Origin: Bog-532 sp963830385
Lineage (GTDB): Bacteria > Actinomycetota > Actinomycetes > Streptosporangiales > Streptosporangiaceae
Direction of reading: 5' to 3'
NCBI GenBank assembly: GCA_963830385.1
Contig: CAWHMD010000005.1
Span: forward strand, 1,612,001 to 1,676,000
Length of the DNA: 64,000 nt
The notes below the pieces were generated by a model, which saw only the letters and a list, made by a program, of their open reading frames with translations, had not been told where the DNA came from and ran no database searches. A program made the position numbers and the translations under genes. Position 1 is the first letter of the stretch. The number at the start of each line of letters is the position of its first letter. Shown here one piece after another: positions 1 through 8,857 of this stretch.

Positions 1-855
1 CCGCCGGTCACCGAAGCCGGGGGCGCGCACGGCCACGCTCTGGAAGACGCCGTTGACGTGGTTGTGCACGAGCATCGAGAGGGCGGTGCCCTCCACGTTC
101 TCGGCCACGATGATCAGCGGCCGCCGGTCACCCCGCATGACCTTGTCGAGCAGCGGCATCAGTTCCTGGACCTTGGTGATCTTCTCGCTGCAGAGCAGGA
201 TGTACGGGTCGTCGACGACGGCCTCGAGGGCGGCCGGGTTGGTCACCATGTAGGGCGACATGTAGCCGTTGTCGAACTCGAAGCCCTCGAGGAAGGTGAC
301 GCCCATGCCCGGCACCGGCGCTTCCTCGACCGTGACGGTGCCGTTGGCGCCCACCGTGTACAGGGCCTTGGCGATGACCCGGCCCACCGTGTCGTCGTCG
401 TTGGCCGAGATGGCGGCGACGCGGGTGTAGTCCTCCTCGGTCTCGATCGGGTGCGCGACCCCGTGCAGGTACTCGACCAGGCGGTTCACGGCCAGGTCGA
501 TACCCCGCTTGACCAGCACCGGGTTGCCGCCGCCGGCGATGGCCTTCATGCCCTCGTGCACGATCGCCTGGGCGATGACGGTGGCAGTGGTGGTGCCGTC
601 ACCGACGATGTCGTTGGTCTTGATCGCCGCTTCCTTGACCAGCTGAGCACCCATGTTCTCGAACTGGTTCTTCAGGTGGATCTCCCGGGCGATGGTGACA
701 CCGTCGTTGGTGACGACCGGGGTACCGGTGATCTTTTCCAGGATGACGTTGCGGCCCTTGGGGCCGAGCGTCGACTTCACGGCTTCGGCCAGCTGGTCGA
801 CGCCGGCCAGTAGCAGGCTCCGGGCTTCCTCACTGAAACGCAGTTCCTTGGCCAT
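1..855 (-). CDS. groEL: GroEL-like chaperonin of the monooxygenase operon (partial, C-terminus outside window)
   Basis: 285 codons run from an ATG at 855 to the window edge without a stop, so the C-terminal half is missing. The product starts MAKELRFSEEARSLLLAGVD and carries the chaperonin equatorial-domain ATP site GDGTTTATV plus the apical-domain start. It is the last visible gene of a minus-strand operon encoding a diiron monooxygenase. In mycobacterial and rhodococcal propane monooxygenase clusters a dedicated GroEL (MimG/PrmG) is needed to fold the hydroxylase large subunit, and the position here implies the same job. A 65-base gap separates it from the upstream alcohol dehydrogenase. 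It is probably not the housekeeping GroEL, an inference from context. Confidence 0.93.
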   Translation of the reverse strand, partial: MAKELRFSEEARSLLLAGVDQLAEAVKSTLGPKGRNVILEKITGTPVVTNDGVTIAREIHLKNQFENMGAQLVKEAAIKTNDIVGDGTTTATVIAQAIVHEGMKAIAGGGNPVLVKRGIDLAVNRLVEYLHGVAHPIETEEDYTRVAAISANDDDTVGRVIAKALYTVGANGTVTVEEAPVPGMGVTFLEGFEFDNGYMSPYMVTNPAALEAVVDDPYILLCSEKITKVQELMPLLDKVMRGDRRPLIIVAENVEGTALSMLVHNHVNGVFQSVAVRAPGFGDRR

Positions 856-920
856 GGGTTGGTCCTCCTGGGACTCACGTATGCGCGTACGGGTGATGCG
901 TAAGCGGCGAAACGAACGAT

Positions 921-1946
921 TTACGGGACGAGAATGGCCCGGCCGCGGACGCGTCCCGCGTCGAGGTCATTGAGCGCTTCGACCGCGGCGTCCAGCGGGT
1001 AGGTCTTGGTGTGCAGCGTGACCTTGCCCGCCTGGGCCAGGGCCATCAGCTCGGCCAGCTCGTTGTAGGTCCCGACGATGTTGCCGATGATGTTGCGCTC
1101 GGTGGAGATGATGTCCAGCGTCGGGATGTGCAGCGTGCCGCCGTAGCCGATCACGAAGTAGGAGCCGGCCGGGGCGGTCATGTTCCAGCCGTCCATCTCG
1201 GCGCCCTCTTCGGCCACGAAGTCCAGCACCACTTCGGCGCCGTTGCCGTTGGTCAGGTCCTTGACCGCGTCGACCTGGTTGCCGTCGGCCACGATCGTCT
1301 CGTGCGCGCCGAGCTGTTCGGCCAGCTTGAGCGCGTCCGGGTTGCGATCCACGACCACAATCCGGGTCGCGGTCAGCGCGGCCAGGGACTGGACGCCGAT
1401 GTGGCCCAGGCCGCCGGCCCCGATGACCACGCAGGTCGTGCCGGGGTAGAGCAGCGGCAGCGCCTTGCGGACCGCGTGGTAGGCGGTAATGCCCGCGTCG
1501 GCCAGCGCGGCCACGTCCTCAGGCTTGGTCTCCGGGGCCAGCTTGATGCAGGCCCGGGCCGAGGTCAGCAGGTACTCGGCCATGCCACCGTCGGTGGACA
1601 GGCCGGGGAACGTGCTGTTGATGCAGTGCATGTCGTCGCCGGCCCGGCAGGCGTGGCACAGCCCGCAGGTGGGCGTGGGGTGCAGGATCACGGTGTCGCC
1701 GACGGCCACGTTGGTGACCGCGGAGCCGACCTCAGAGACCCAGCCGGCGTTCTCGTGGCCCAGGGTGTACGGCAGCGGCGTGCCCATGGCCGCGTCCCAC
1801 TGGCCCAGGATGATGTGCAGGTCGGTCCGGCAGACGCCGGCCCCGCCGACCTTCACGATCACGTCCAGCGGATGGGTGATGGTGGGCTCGGGGACGTCGT
1901 CGATCTGCGGCGACTGGTTGAACGCGTGCAAGCGGACGGCCTTCAT
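921..1946 (-). CDS. Zinc-dependent NAD(P) alcohol dehydrogenase of the alkane oxidation operon
   Basis: 341 aa medium-chain dehydrogenase. Visible are the catalytic zinc region (GVCRTDLH and LGHENAG), a structural zinc loop CGLCHACRAGDDMHC, and a Rossmann motif GAGGLGHIG. The length is normal for the family. It probably oxidises the alcohol (such as 2-propanol or 1-propanol) produced by the monooxygenase encoded upstream to ketone or aldehyde in the cytoplasm. Its ATG overlaps the stop of the preceding DUF59 gene by four bases (ATGA), so the two are translationally coupled. Family assignment is firm; substrate is inferred from context. Confidence 0.95.
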   Translation of the reverse strand: MKAVRLHAFNQSPQIDDVPEPTITHPLDVIVKVGGAGVCRTDLHIILGQWDAAMGTPLPYTLGHENAGWVSEVGSAVTNVAVGDTVILHPTPTCGLCHACRAGDDMHCINSTFPGLSTDGGMAEYLLTSARACIKLAPETKPEDVAALADAGITAYHAVRKALPLLYPGTTCVVIGAGGLGHIGVQSLAALTATRIVVVDRNPDALKLAEQLGAHETIVADGNQVDAVKDLTNGNGAEVVLDFVAEEGAEMDGWNMTAPAGSYFVIGYGGTLHIPTLDIISTERNIIGNIVGTYNELAELMALAQAGKVTLHTKTYPLDAAVEALNDLDAGRVRGRAILVP

Positions 1947-2731
1947 TGGTCCTCCTCACCCTGCCCTGGGGTGTTGTCGTAGCGGTGCTGGAGCATGCCG
2001 CGGCAGATGCTGCCGTTGGATTCGATGCTGATCCGGGTCAGCCGGGCCTTGCGCAGGTGCAGGTCCATGACGGCGGCGTCGACCGGCCCGCCGGTCTTCG
2101 GGTCGATCATCAGCAGCGCGTCGTCGCCGGCGGGCAGGCCCAGGTCGGCGCGGCGCTGCCGGAGCCGGTCCAGCTCCCGCGATGGCGACAGGTCACCCAG
2201 GGTGAGCTTGGGCAGCTCGGCCGGCGGCAGGCCCGCGGCCAGCAGCGGCCGGGCGACCAGGTCGGTACCGGCCATGATGGCCTTGCGCAGGAAGTCCGCC
2301 CGCAGCTGGTGCAGCTCGCCGACCGCCTCACCGTCGAAGGACCGGGCGAAGCCGGCCTGGGCGGCCACCCCGCCGTTGATCTGGTCCGAGGCGAAGTGCT
2401 CTTCCAGCACCACTTCGGCGTTGCGGACGCCGGGCAGCGCAGCCACCGCGTCGTAGGCGTCGGCCACCATGAGGAACGCGAAGTTGGGCGCGCAGAAGTA
2501 GGTCGGCAGCCGCAGCCGCACCTGCACATCGCCGGCCGCCGACCGGACGACCGACGTGACGAAGCCCAGCGCGGTGATCGGTTCGTCCAGCTCCGGGTCG
2601 CGGACCGTGGACAGTGCCGCCAGGAGCCAGTCGGGCGCGCCCCCCGCTGGAGTCTTGGTGCCGGCACGGGTCGCCGGCCCGGGAAGCTGAGCCCCCGGGC
2701 CGGCGCCGGTGTCGGTGATTGAAGCGGTCAT
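1943..2731 (-). CDS. MIP18/DUF59-type metal-sulfur cluster assembly-like protein of the operon
   Basis: 262 aa. The N-terminal half has the DUF59 pattern (TVRDPELDEPITALGFV near residues 42-58, then a TYFCAPNF segment with one cysteine). The C-terminal half is an operon-specific extension ending in a SICRGMLQHRYD segment. DUF59 proteins act in iron-sulfur or iron centre assembly, and homologues with this extension sit in actinobacterial propane monooxygenase clusters. A role in metal loading or maturation of the diiron hydroxylase or its 2Fe-2S reductase is inferred. Its start overlaps the amidohydrolase stop by four bases and its stop overlaps the adh start by four bases. Confidence 0.85.
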   Translation of the reverse strand: MTASITDTGAGPGAQLPGPATRAGTKTPAGGAPDWLLAALSTVRDPELDEPITALGFVTSVVRSAAGDVQVRLRLPTYFCAPNFAFLMVADAYDAVAALPGVRNAEVVLEEHFASDQINGGVAAQAGFARSFDGEAVGELHQLRADFLRKAIMAGTDLVARPLLAAGLPPAELPKLTLGDLSPSRELDRLRQRRADLGLPAGDDALLMIDPKTGGPVDAAVMDLHLRKARLTRISIESNGSICRGMLQHRYDNTPGQGEEDQ

Positions 2732-3807
2732 GCCCCCGCGACCGGGGCTGGCCGACCGTCGACACCTACGGCGTCATCCTGCTCGGCAGGCTGGCCGCCG
2801 GTGTCGTCCTTCAGCTGGTACTCGGCCGGGACCTCGATGCCGTACAGCTTGGCGGCGTTGAGGCCGAGGATCTTCTTCTTACCCTCGGTGTTGAGCCGCG
2901 GGTAGTCGGCGAATTCCTCGCGGTCGGGCATCTTCCAGTCCACGAAGCCCTCGACCTGCCACTTCGGCTCCCAGATGCCGTAGTCGCTGCCGAACGTCAT
3001 CTTGTCCTCGCCGACCCAGAACAGCAGCTCGCCCATCACCTTGTTGAAGAAGTTCGGGCGGGCGTGCATGAGGCCGCCGATGACCACGGACAGGCCGGCG
3101 TAGACGTTGGGCTCCTGCGTCGCCATGAAGCAGAAGTCCTCGATCCGGGGCAGGCCGACGTGCTCGACGATGAAGTTCAGGTCCGGGAAGTCGGTCGCGG
3201 CGTGGTCGACGTCGGCTACGTCGAACGCGTCCTTGTCCAGCGGCCAGATCGTCGGGCCCTTGTGTACGTGGACGTTCTTGATGCCGAGCTCCTGGGCGGC
3301 TTCCAGGAACCGGTAGGCGGCCGGGTCGGAGAGCTTGTAGCCGCGGGAGCCGTTGTTCCACTCCGCGGTGTACAGCTTGAGCCCCTTGGACCCGTAGCGC
3401 TCGACGTTCGCGCGCAGGGCCTTCAGGCCCTCGTCACCGTCGCGGGGGTCGAACCGGGTGTTGTAGATGAACTTGCCCGGGTGCCGCTCCCCCATCGTCG
3501 CGTTGCGCTCGGTGGTGTTGAAGCCGGTCGAGTACCACTCCTTCAGGTATGTCGGCTGGAAGATCGCCACGTCCACGTGCCCGTCTTCGAAGACGTCCTT
3601 CATCAGGTCGTCCTCGGAATACTTCTGGAAATGCTCGATCGTCCAGTGCGTCTCGGGCGGGCCGAGTGACTGGTAGGCGTGGAAACACTCGATCCAGCCC
3701 TTGGCGTACTGCTCCGCGCCCTTCACCCAGTTCTCGGGCGACGCGTCCCAGTAGTGCATGTGGCTGTCGACGATGAAGTACTTCTCGCCGTCCTTCTCGT
3801 ACGCCAT
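2728..3807 (-). CDS. Amidohydrolase-2 family metal-dependent hydrolase
   Basis: 359 aa TIM-barrel amidohydrolase. The first metal ligands are in VDSHMHYWD (HxH), and later metal-site segments include HVHKGPT, EHVGLPRIED and GSDYGIW. It lies between the coupling protein and the DUF59 gene of the monooxygenase operon, where such a gene is regularly found in propane monooxygenase clusters of mycobacteria and rhodococci, but its substrate is not established. The ATG is 26 bases after the coupling-protein stop, with AGGAGG-like sequence before it. Confidence 0.88.
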   Translation of the reverse strand: MAYEKDGEKYFIVDSHMHYWDASPENWVKGAEQYAKGWIECFHAYQSLGPPETHWTIEHFQKYSEDDLMKDVFEDGHVDVAIFQPTYLKEWYSTGFNTTERNATMGERHPGKFIYNTRFDPRDGDEGLKALRANVERYGSKGLKLYTAEWNNGSRGYKLSDPAAYRFLEAAQELGIKNVHVHKGPTIWPLDKDAFDVADVDHAATDFPDLNFIVEHVGLPRIEDFCFMATQEPNVYAGLSVVIGGLMHARPNFFNKVMGELLFWVGEDKMTFGSDYGIWEPKWQVEGFVDWKMPDREEFADYPRLNTEGKKKILGLNAAKLYGIEVPAEYQLKDDTGGQPAEQDDAVGVDGRPAPVAGA

Positions 3808-3833
3808 GGCGCCTCCTTGCGGGTGTACGGGCT

Positions 3834-4208
3834 TTAGCTACGCACGGTGAGGTCTTTGAGGTCGAAGCCGATGTACTCGGCCGCGTCCTCCGGGTTGGCG
3901 AACATGATGGTCCGGTCGTCCTCGTGGATCATCCGGCCGTAGTGGGTGGACATGTTCTCCTCGAACTCGGCCGAGTCGAACCAGCCCTCTTCCTCACCGG
4001 CCGCCTCGGAGATCTCGTCGTAGACGAAGTCCATCCGGCCGATCGCGTCGACGCGGATCATCGACGGCAGGTAGCGCACCTTGACGTTGTCCTTGTCCGC
4101 CATGACCTTGGCCACCACGGCGCCGACCTGGTTGTTCATCAGCGTGACGCCGCACTGGTTGGACGCGGTGTTGTCCGACTTGAACGGGCTCTCGTTGGTG
4201 GTGGTCAC
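3834..4208 (-). CDS. mimD: MmoB/DmpM-family coupling (effector) protein of soluble diiron monooxygenase
   Basis: 124 aa from a GTG at 4208, which overlaps the TGA of the beta-subunit gene in a GTGA arrangement; a longer in-frame extension inside the upstream gene is therefore rejected. The sequence has typical MmoB/DmpM features: CGVTLMNNQVGAVVA near the N-terminus, then VRYLPSMIRVDAIGRMDF. This small cofactorless protein binds the hydroxylase and controls oxygen activation and electron transfer. It is the fourth component of the MimABCD/PrmABCD set. Confidence 0.94.
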   Translation of the reverse strand: MTTTNESPFKSDNTASNQCGVTLMNNQVGAVVAKVMADKDNVKVRYLPSMIRVDAIGRMDFVYDEISEAAGEEEGWFDSAEFEENMSTHYGRMIHEDDRTIMFANPEDAAEYIGFDLKDLTVRS

Positions 4209-5374
4209 TGGCCAAGCTCCTTCGGTACGTCCAGGTGCAGTTCGGAAACGAGTGCGGCGAAGCGGCTCTTGACCGCGTCCAGGCCGTCTTCGAAGCGGGG
4301 CGGCTTGGAGTCGGGCTGCGACCAGATCGGCTGCAGGGCGCGGGCGGCGGCGATGGACCGCGCCGTCCAGGTGGCCAGCCACTGGTTGAGGATCTGCTTG
4401 TTGTGGTCCGCGAACTCACGGTCGGTGGTGAGCAGCTCGAACATCGCCCGGGTGTAGCGCAGGTCGCGCTCGGCGAAGTCGTACTCGGCCACACCGACGA
4501 TCGTCGGCGTCACGAAGTCACCGTTCCGGGGCGCGGCGTGCTGCACCAGCTGGCTGCGGAACAGCTCACCCACGAGCGGCTCGAAAACCACGTTAGATGC
4601 GAAGATCGCCTCGCACCAGTCGTCGACCGCCGTCAGTTGCTCGGCGGTCTCGCGGACGCCCTGCCACTGCGGGTCGTTGTTCCAGGCCTCCACGTGAGCG
4701 ATGCCGTCGAAGCTCGGGATCTCGTCGGTCAGCGTCAGGTTGTACAGCGCCAGGTCCTGGGCGGACCGGATGCGGTGCATGCTGTTCACCGAGATCGCGT
4801 TGTTGTGCATGTTGGTCGGCGCCCGCCGGTTGGCGTTGGCGTACAGGTACAGGCCAAGGCCGTGGTCGACGTGCATCCAGGCGCCCACGTTGCGCTCGAC
4901 GAACTTCACCCAGTTCTGGTTCCACTGCTCGAACGCCTTGGACTGGCGGGCGTTGTCAATGTTCTGGTTGACCTGCCGCACCACGTTCGAGTTGTAGCGG
5001 TAGAAGGTGAGCTCCCACTCCTCGTTGGGGTCGCGGAACTCGTGCCAGCCGGTGGCCGGCCAGTCGTAACCCTTGCCGCCGGAGCCGGGGTAGCGCTCGG
5101 GCTCGGGGCGATCGGAGCCCCACGCCTTGAGGACGGTCCAGTCCAGCGGGTAACCGCCGCGGCCGTCGGAGAACCCGTACAGCCAGCCCTGGGACAGGTA
5201 GTGCCGCGGGTCCGGCTGGACCTCGACGGTCACGTCCTCGTAGTGGCTCTGCTTGCGCTTGGCTGGCGTGAAGTAGTTGTACCGGCGGGAGTCGGAGTCG
5301 GGGAAGACCTTCGCCCCGGCCTCGGCGTCGGTGAATACCGGCTTGGGTACGCTGCGCTCTTGCGGAGTAGTCAT
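4205..5374 (-). CDS. mimC: Soluble diiron monooxygenase hydroxylase, beta (small) subunit
   Basis: 389 aa ferritin-like helical subunit that pairs with the alpha subunit to form the hydroxylase. The family-typical start (FTDAEAGAKVFPDSDSRRYNYFTPAKRK) and the central MHVDHGLGLYLYANANRRA segment are present. The diiron ligands are not expected in this subunit. A 163-base gap separates it from the reductase gene upstream, and it overlaps the coupling-protein gene by four bases downstream. The order A-B-C-D matches group 5 propane monooxygenases. Confidence 0.95.
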   Translation of the reverse strand: MTTPQERSVPKPVFTDAEAGAKVFPDSDSRRYNYFTPAKRKQSHYEDVTVEVQPDPRHYLSQGWLYGFSDGRGGYPLDWTVLKAWGSDRPEPERYPGSGGKGYDWPATGWHEFRDPNEEWELTFYRYNSNVVRQVNQNIDNARQSKAFEQWNQNWVKFVERNVGAWMHVDHGLGLYLYANANRRAPTNMHNNAISVNSMHRIRSAQDLALYNLTLTDEIPSFDGIAHVEAWNNDPQWQGVRETAEQLTAVDDWCEAIFASNVVFEPLVGELFRSQLVQHAAPRNGDFVTPTIVGVAEYDFAERDLRYTRAMFELLTTDREFADHNKQILNQWLATWTARSIAAARALQPIWSQPDSKPPRFEDGLDAVKSRFAALVSELHLDVPKELGQ

Positions 5375-5521
5375 GAGACCTTCTTTCGTAGATCTATGTA
5401 GATCCAGCTCATTTCGCTACCGGAAGAGGCGCTCTGTCTGGCTCAGAACGCAGCTCGGGCTCCGGGTTACCTGCTTCGTTGCTCGGGCGGAGCGGGCGGG
5501 GATCGCTCCCCGGCCGGCCCT

Positions 5522-5539
5522 GATCCCCGGCTGGGGATC
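5522..5539. other. Short inverted repeat at the reductase stop
   Basis: GATCCCC and GGGGATC form seven-base perfect arms around four bases, overlapping the stop codon of the reductase gene. It could form a small mRNA hairpin in the 163-base gap before the beta-subunit gene and affect segmental stability or attenuation. No T-run follows, so it is not called a terminator. Confidence 0.4.
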
Positions 5540-6578
5540 ATTGCCCGGGTTCGCCGGTGGTTGTGAACTTGTCGTAATAGACGCGCTTTTCTTCCACGCC
5601 CAGCTGCGTGAGCAGCGGCACGGCCGCCTCCACCATCGGCGGCGGTCCGCACACGTAGGCGTGCGAGCCGGACAGATCGCTGGCGTGCTGTTTCACCACA
5701 TCGGTGATCAGCCCGGTCTCGCCGTCCCAGTCGTCGTCAGACGCCTCGGACAGGGCGGGGATGTAACGGAAGCCGGGCAATTTCTGCTCCAGCTCGCGGA
5801 GCTCTTCTTCGAAGCACAGGTCCTTCTTGGTCCGCGCGCCGTAGAAGAACGTGGCCTTGCGCTCGAGACCGCGTTCGGCCATGTGCCGGAGCAGAGACAA
5901 GATGGGCGCCATGCCGGCGCCCCCGCCCACGAACACCAGGTCGTTGTCGCCTTCGCGGAGGGTGAAGACGCCGAACGGCCCGGACAGGTCCAGCCGGTCG
6001 CCGATCTGGACCTTCTTGTCCAGGAAGTGCGAGAACTGACCGTCCGGATAGACCTTGATGACGAACTCGAGCAGGCCGCCGTCGCGGCTGGTGGTGTTGG
6101 CCATGGAGAACGACCGCACGTCCTCGGTCCCGGGGATCGTGATGTCCAGGTACTGACCGGGGAAGAACTTGATCTCGGCCGGCTCCACCAGCTTGAGCAC
6201 GAGGTGACGCATGTCGTGGGTGACCGGGTCGTTGGCCACCACCTTCGCCACGCCCTGCTGGATCGGCAGGCCGGAGCGGATCATCTCCTCGTCGTAGTTC
6301 AGCAGCTCGATCGTCACGTCTTCGTAGACGTGCGCCCGGCAGAGCAGCGTGTAGCCCTCCTCCTTTTCATAGTCCGGCAGCGCGAAGGTCGAGTAGCGGT
6401 CGTGCTCGATGTCCTCACCGTCGAGGATGAACGACTTGCAGGCGGCGCACTGGCCTTCCTTGCAACCGTGCATGAGCATGATGCCCTGCTCGGCGGCGGC
6501 ACGTAGAACCGTCTGGTCCTCGTCAACCTCGATCTCGACTCCGACGGGCTCGAACCGCACGAGATGCTTCCCGGCCAT
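5538..6578 (-). CDS. mimB: Monooxygenase reductase component (2Fe-2S ferredoxin / FAD / NADH)
   Basis: 346 aa from the ATG at 6578, chosen for the GAGGTGG ribosome site upstream and because MAGKHLVRFEP is where homology begins. The plant-type ferredoxin domain has Cys39, Cys44, Cys47 and Cys80. It is followed by an FAD-binding domain (RSFSMAN) and an NAD-binding domain (GGGAGMAPI). It passes electrons from NADH to the hydroxylase diiron site. It lies between the alpha and beta genes, as in mimABCD/prmABCD. Confidence 0.95.
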   Translation of the reverse strand: MAGKHLVRFEPVGVEIEVDEDQTVLRAAAEQGIMLMHGCKEGQCAACKSFILDGEDIEHDRYSTFALPDYEKEEGYTLLCRAHVYEDVTIELLNYDEEMIRSGLPIQQGVAKVVANDPVTHDMRHLVLKLVEPAEIKFFPGQYLDITIPGTEDVRSFSMANTTSRDGGLLEFVIKVYPDGQFSHFLDKKVQIGDRLDLSGPFGVFTLREGDNDLVFVGGGAGMAPILSLLRHMAERGLERKATFFYGARTKKDLCFEEELRELEQKLPGFRYIPALSEASDDDWDGETGLITDVVKQHASDLSGSHAYVCGPPPMVEAAVPLLTQLGVEEKRVYYDKFTTTGEPGQ

Positions 6579-6673
6579 GACCACCTCACGATGAGTCTGC
6601 GCACGTGGGAGGGCCAAAGGCGTCCCTTCGGCCCTCCCGTGCACTGCTTACAGGGCGTTAACTCAGGCGGGCG

Positions 6674-8326
6674 TCAGGCGTCCGTGGGAGCCGGCCGTCC
6701 GGCCGGGCCCTGCTTGATGTAGTCGGCGTGGAAGGCGTCGCGCTGCTCGGGGGTCATCTCGTTGAGCAGCACGTTCGGGCTCTGGACGTGAGGCATGCGG
6801 CGCAGGTGGTCCAGCGTCCACATCTTCTTCGGGTCCAGGTCGAGGTGCGGCTGGGCGGTCATGGTCTTGCCGTCGTCGCGGACGAAGCCCATGTCGCTCA
6901 CCACGTCGGCCCAGTTCCAGCCGTGGTAAAGGGTCTCCCATTCGCGCTTGCCGATGAGCTGGCCCATGTTCGGTGTCTCACGGCCCTGGTAGGTCGGGCG
7001 GAACGCAGTCTCATCGGTCCACTGGCATTCCTTGTGGCAGTACGTGCGCCACTGCCCGTCGACCTCGGCCATGACCATGTCCTCGCGGACCAGGCACGGG
7101 ACCATGCAGGTCCAGCAGCGGTGCGGGTACACGTAGTCGACGTTCTCGGCCACGATCGGGTGGTGACCGTTCGGCGTGGACAGGCGGTTGTAGTTCTCCC
7201 ACCACTTGCCGTACCTGTCGTACCAGCCCGGGTACTTGTACTCGAACCACTCGAAGTCCTCGTCCGTCATCGGGTCGATCCGCCAGTAGTTGGCGAGCCA
7301 GCCGGTGGCGAAGAACTGCGCGACTTCGTGCACGTAGCCCTTGTTCCAGATCTGGTTCCACGCTTCCTCGATGAGGTCGTGGGGGATGACCAGGCCGTAC
7401 TTCTCCAGCGGCACCAGGTAGCTGCGGTAGTAGTCGTCGTAGATCCACCGACGCCACATCTCCGCGTAGGACTCCCGGTCCTTCCGGCGGTCCTTGGTGC
7501 CGTACTCGATGAACGTGCCGATGGCCGCGTCCACCACGCGGTGGTTGTTCCACCACGCGTAGCGCAGGTCGCGCTCGAGCAGCTGGTGGTTGCTCTCGTC
7601 CGAGAGCGCCATCAGCAGGGTCGCGTAGCCGTTGCTGATGTGCCGGGACTCGTCCGACTGGACCGAGTGGAACACGGTCGGCAGCAGGTAGTCGCCGTTG
7701 GCAGCGGCTTCGGCGGGCATGGCCACGAACAGCGTGTTGGTGAACGCCGTCTCGGCCACGATGGTCAGGTAAATGCTCGCCGCGGTGATGGCGTCACCGG
7801 TGATGAAGCCCTCGGCGAACTGCCGGCCGATCGTCCCGCAGTAGTCGCTCTGGAAGTTGCGGAGGCTGTTGTTGAAGCCGGCCGGGTCGATGTAGTTGTT
7901 CATGTACAGGCGCTTGAGGTTCTGCTGAATCGTGGAGTGCCGAACCTCGTCGATCATCTGGATCGCCTGGCCGTTGTGCAGCTCGGGGTTGGGCACCGTG
8001 CGGAACAGCAACGGCATGGCCCGGGCGGCCGAGATCTCCGGCAGCGGAATGATCGACAGGAACAGCTTCTGCCATTCCAGCCACCGCTCCTGGACCTGAC
8101 GGAACATGTTGCCGCGGATGGCGCCGTCCTGGGCACCGTAAACGCGGTGGTCCTTCTCTTCCTGCATGGGGAAGTAGGAGCGCAGGACCTGCTTCAGCGG
8201 GTCCTTCTTCTGCGCCTTACGGAAGGTGTAGTCCGTGCCGTACTGCGAGACGGGCTCGTGGTACTGCGGTTCCCAGGACAGTTCCTGGATCTTCTGATGG
8301 GCCTTAGCCACACTCTGGCGACTCAT
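6674..8326 (-). CDS. mimA: Propane/alkane-type soluble diiron monooxygenase hydroxylase, alpha (large) subunit
   Basis: 550 aa from the ATG at 8326, preceded by GAAAGGGGTGACG; upstream in-frame codons lack similarity. The diiron ligands expected of the family can be placed: Glu97, Glu127 and His130 (EVRH), then Glu192, Glu226 and His229 (DESRH). The sequence closely follows group 5 monooxygenases (PrmA/MimA), for example RGNMFRQVQERWLEWQKLF and a C-terminal HRCWTCMVPC segment. The enzyme hydroxylates short alkanes, probably propane, at the subterminal carbon and may co-oxidise ketones or phenols. Substrate is inferred from family and operon, not shown by sequence. Confidence 0.96.
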   Translation of the reverse strand: MSRQSVAKAHQKIQELSWEPQYHEPVSQYGTDYTFRKAQKKDPLKQVLRSYFPMQEEKDHRVYGAQDGAIRGNMFRQVQERWLEWQKLFLSIIPLPEISAARAMPLLFRTVPNPELHNGQAIQMIDEVRHSTIQQNLKRLYMNNYIDPAGFNNSLRNFQSDYCGTIGRQFAEGFITGDAITAASIYLTIVAETAFTNTLFVAMPAEAAANGDYLLPTVFHSVQSDESRHISNGYATLLMALSDESNHQLLERDLRYAWWNNHRVVDAAIGTFIEYGTKDRRKDRESYAEMWRRWIYDDYYRSYLVPLEKYGLVIPHDLIEEAWNQIWNKGYVHEVAQFFATGWLANYWRIDPMTDEDFEWFEYKYPGWYDRYGKWWENYNRLSTPNGHHPIVAENVDYVYPHRCWTCMVPCLVREDMVMAEVDGQWRTYCHKECQWTDETAFRPTYQGRETPNMGQLIGKREWETLYHGWNWADVVSDMGFVRDDGKTMTAQPHLDLDPKKMWTLDHLRRMPHVQSPNVLLNEMTPEQRDAFHADYIKQGPAGRPAPTDA

Positions 8327-8450
8327 CGTCACCCCTTTCCTCTTGGCTGCTCCGGCTGCCCTCCCGCGCAGCCTTGGGCGGACGTGCTGCACCGCCCACA
8401 CGAAAAGTCGTCGTGCCCTGGATCACACCTCCTTCGTCAGCTGGCTGAGC

Positions 8451-8463
8451 TCTCGAAATGAGA
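8451..8463. promoter_or_regulatory. Candidate operator TCTC-N5-GAGA upstream of mimA
   Basis: TCTCGAAATGAGA (a C follows) sits between the small leader gene and mimA, about 125 bases before the mimA start. It shares the TCTC-N5-GAGAC pattern with the palindrome at 8858-8872. Binding by the adjacent Fis-type regulator is inference. Confidence 0.45.
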
Positions 8464-8489
8464 CACAGGCTCTGACCTGGTCAATTGGG

Positions 8490-8756
8490 TCAGCTTTCAG
8501 GGAAGACCGCGCTCCGCAATTCCGCGAGACGGTCCTGGACCGTGTCCGCGACGTGCCGGTTGCCCTCGGCGCGGGGCGCGATGCCCAGGCATTTCAGCAG
8601 CTCCGCCGCTGGCGCGCCCGGGTCTCCGCCCTGCCCCAGCGTGGGGTGCAGGCCCTGACCCGCCAGGTGCTCGAAGACCAGGTTGACGACGCTCCACGGG
8701 TTGAAGGTCTCGTCGTTGGTGGTCTCGGACTGGGATTGCTCTGGCTGCACAGCCAT
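8490..8756 (-). CDS. Small conserved-looking leader protein of the monooxygenase operon (unknown function)
   Basis: 88 aa from the ATG at 8756, with GGAGG 12 bases upstream; the window offers no better start. It begins MAVQPEQSQSETTNDETFNP, has an amphipathic middle (SVVNLVFEHLAGQGL) and a helix-prone C-terminus (HVADTVQDRLAELRSAV). No known domain was recognised. It is the first gene after the divergent regulatory region and is co-directional with mimA, 163 bases ahead of it, with a TCTC-N5-GAGA palindrome between them. It may be an accessory or regulatory component of the oxygenase system; function unknown. Confidence 0.7.
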   Translation of the reverse strand: MAVQPEQSQSETTNDETFNPWSVVNLVFEHLAGQGLHPTLGQGGDPGAPAAELLKCLGIAPRAEGNRHVADTVQDRLAELRSAVFPES

Positions 8757-8857
8757 TTCTTTCTGGCACCTCCAAGCGCATGATCGACGTAGCAACGTGA
8801 CCCGGAACGAGGTAGATGCAATAAGCCTGAGCCAACGCCGACCCCGCTACCTCGCAG

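Noticed and set aside
8818..8833. A sigma-54-like GG...GC pair upstream of the leader gene
   Set aside because: The spacing is 12 bases, not 10, and actinomycetes generally lack sigma-54; the regulator also lacks GAFTGA.
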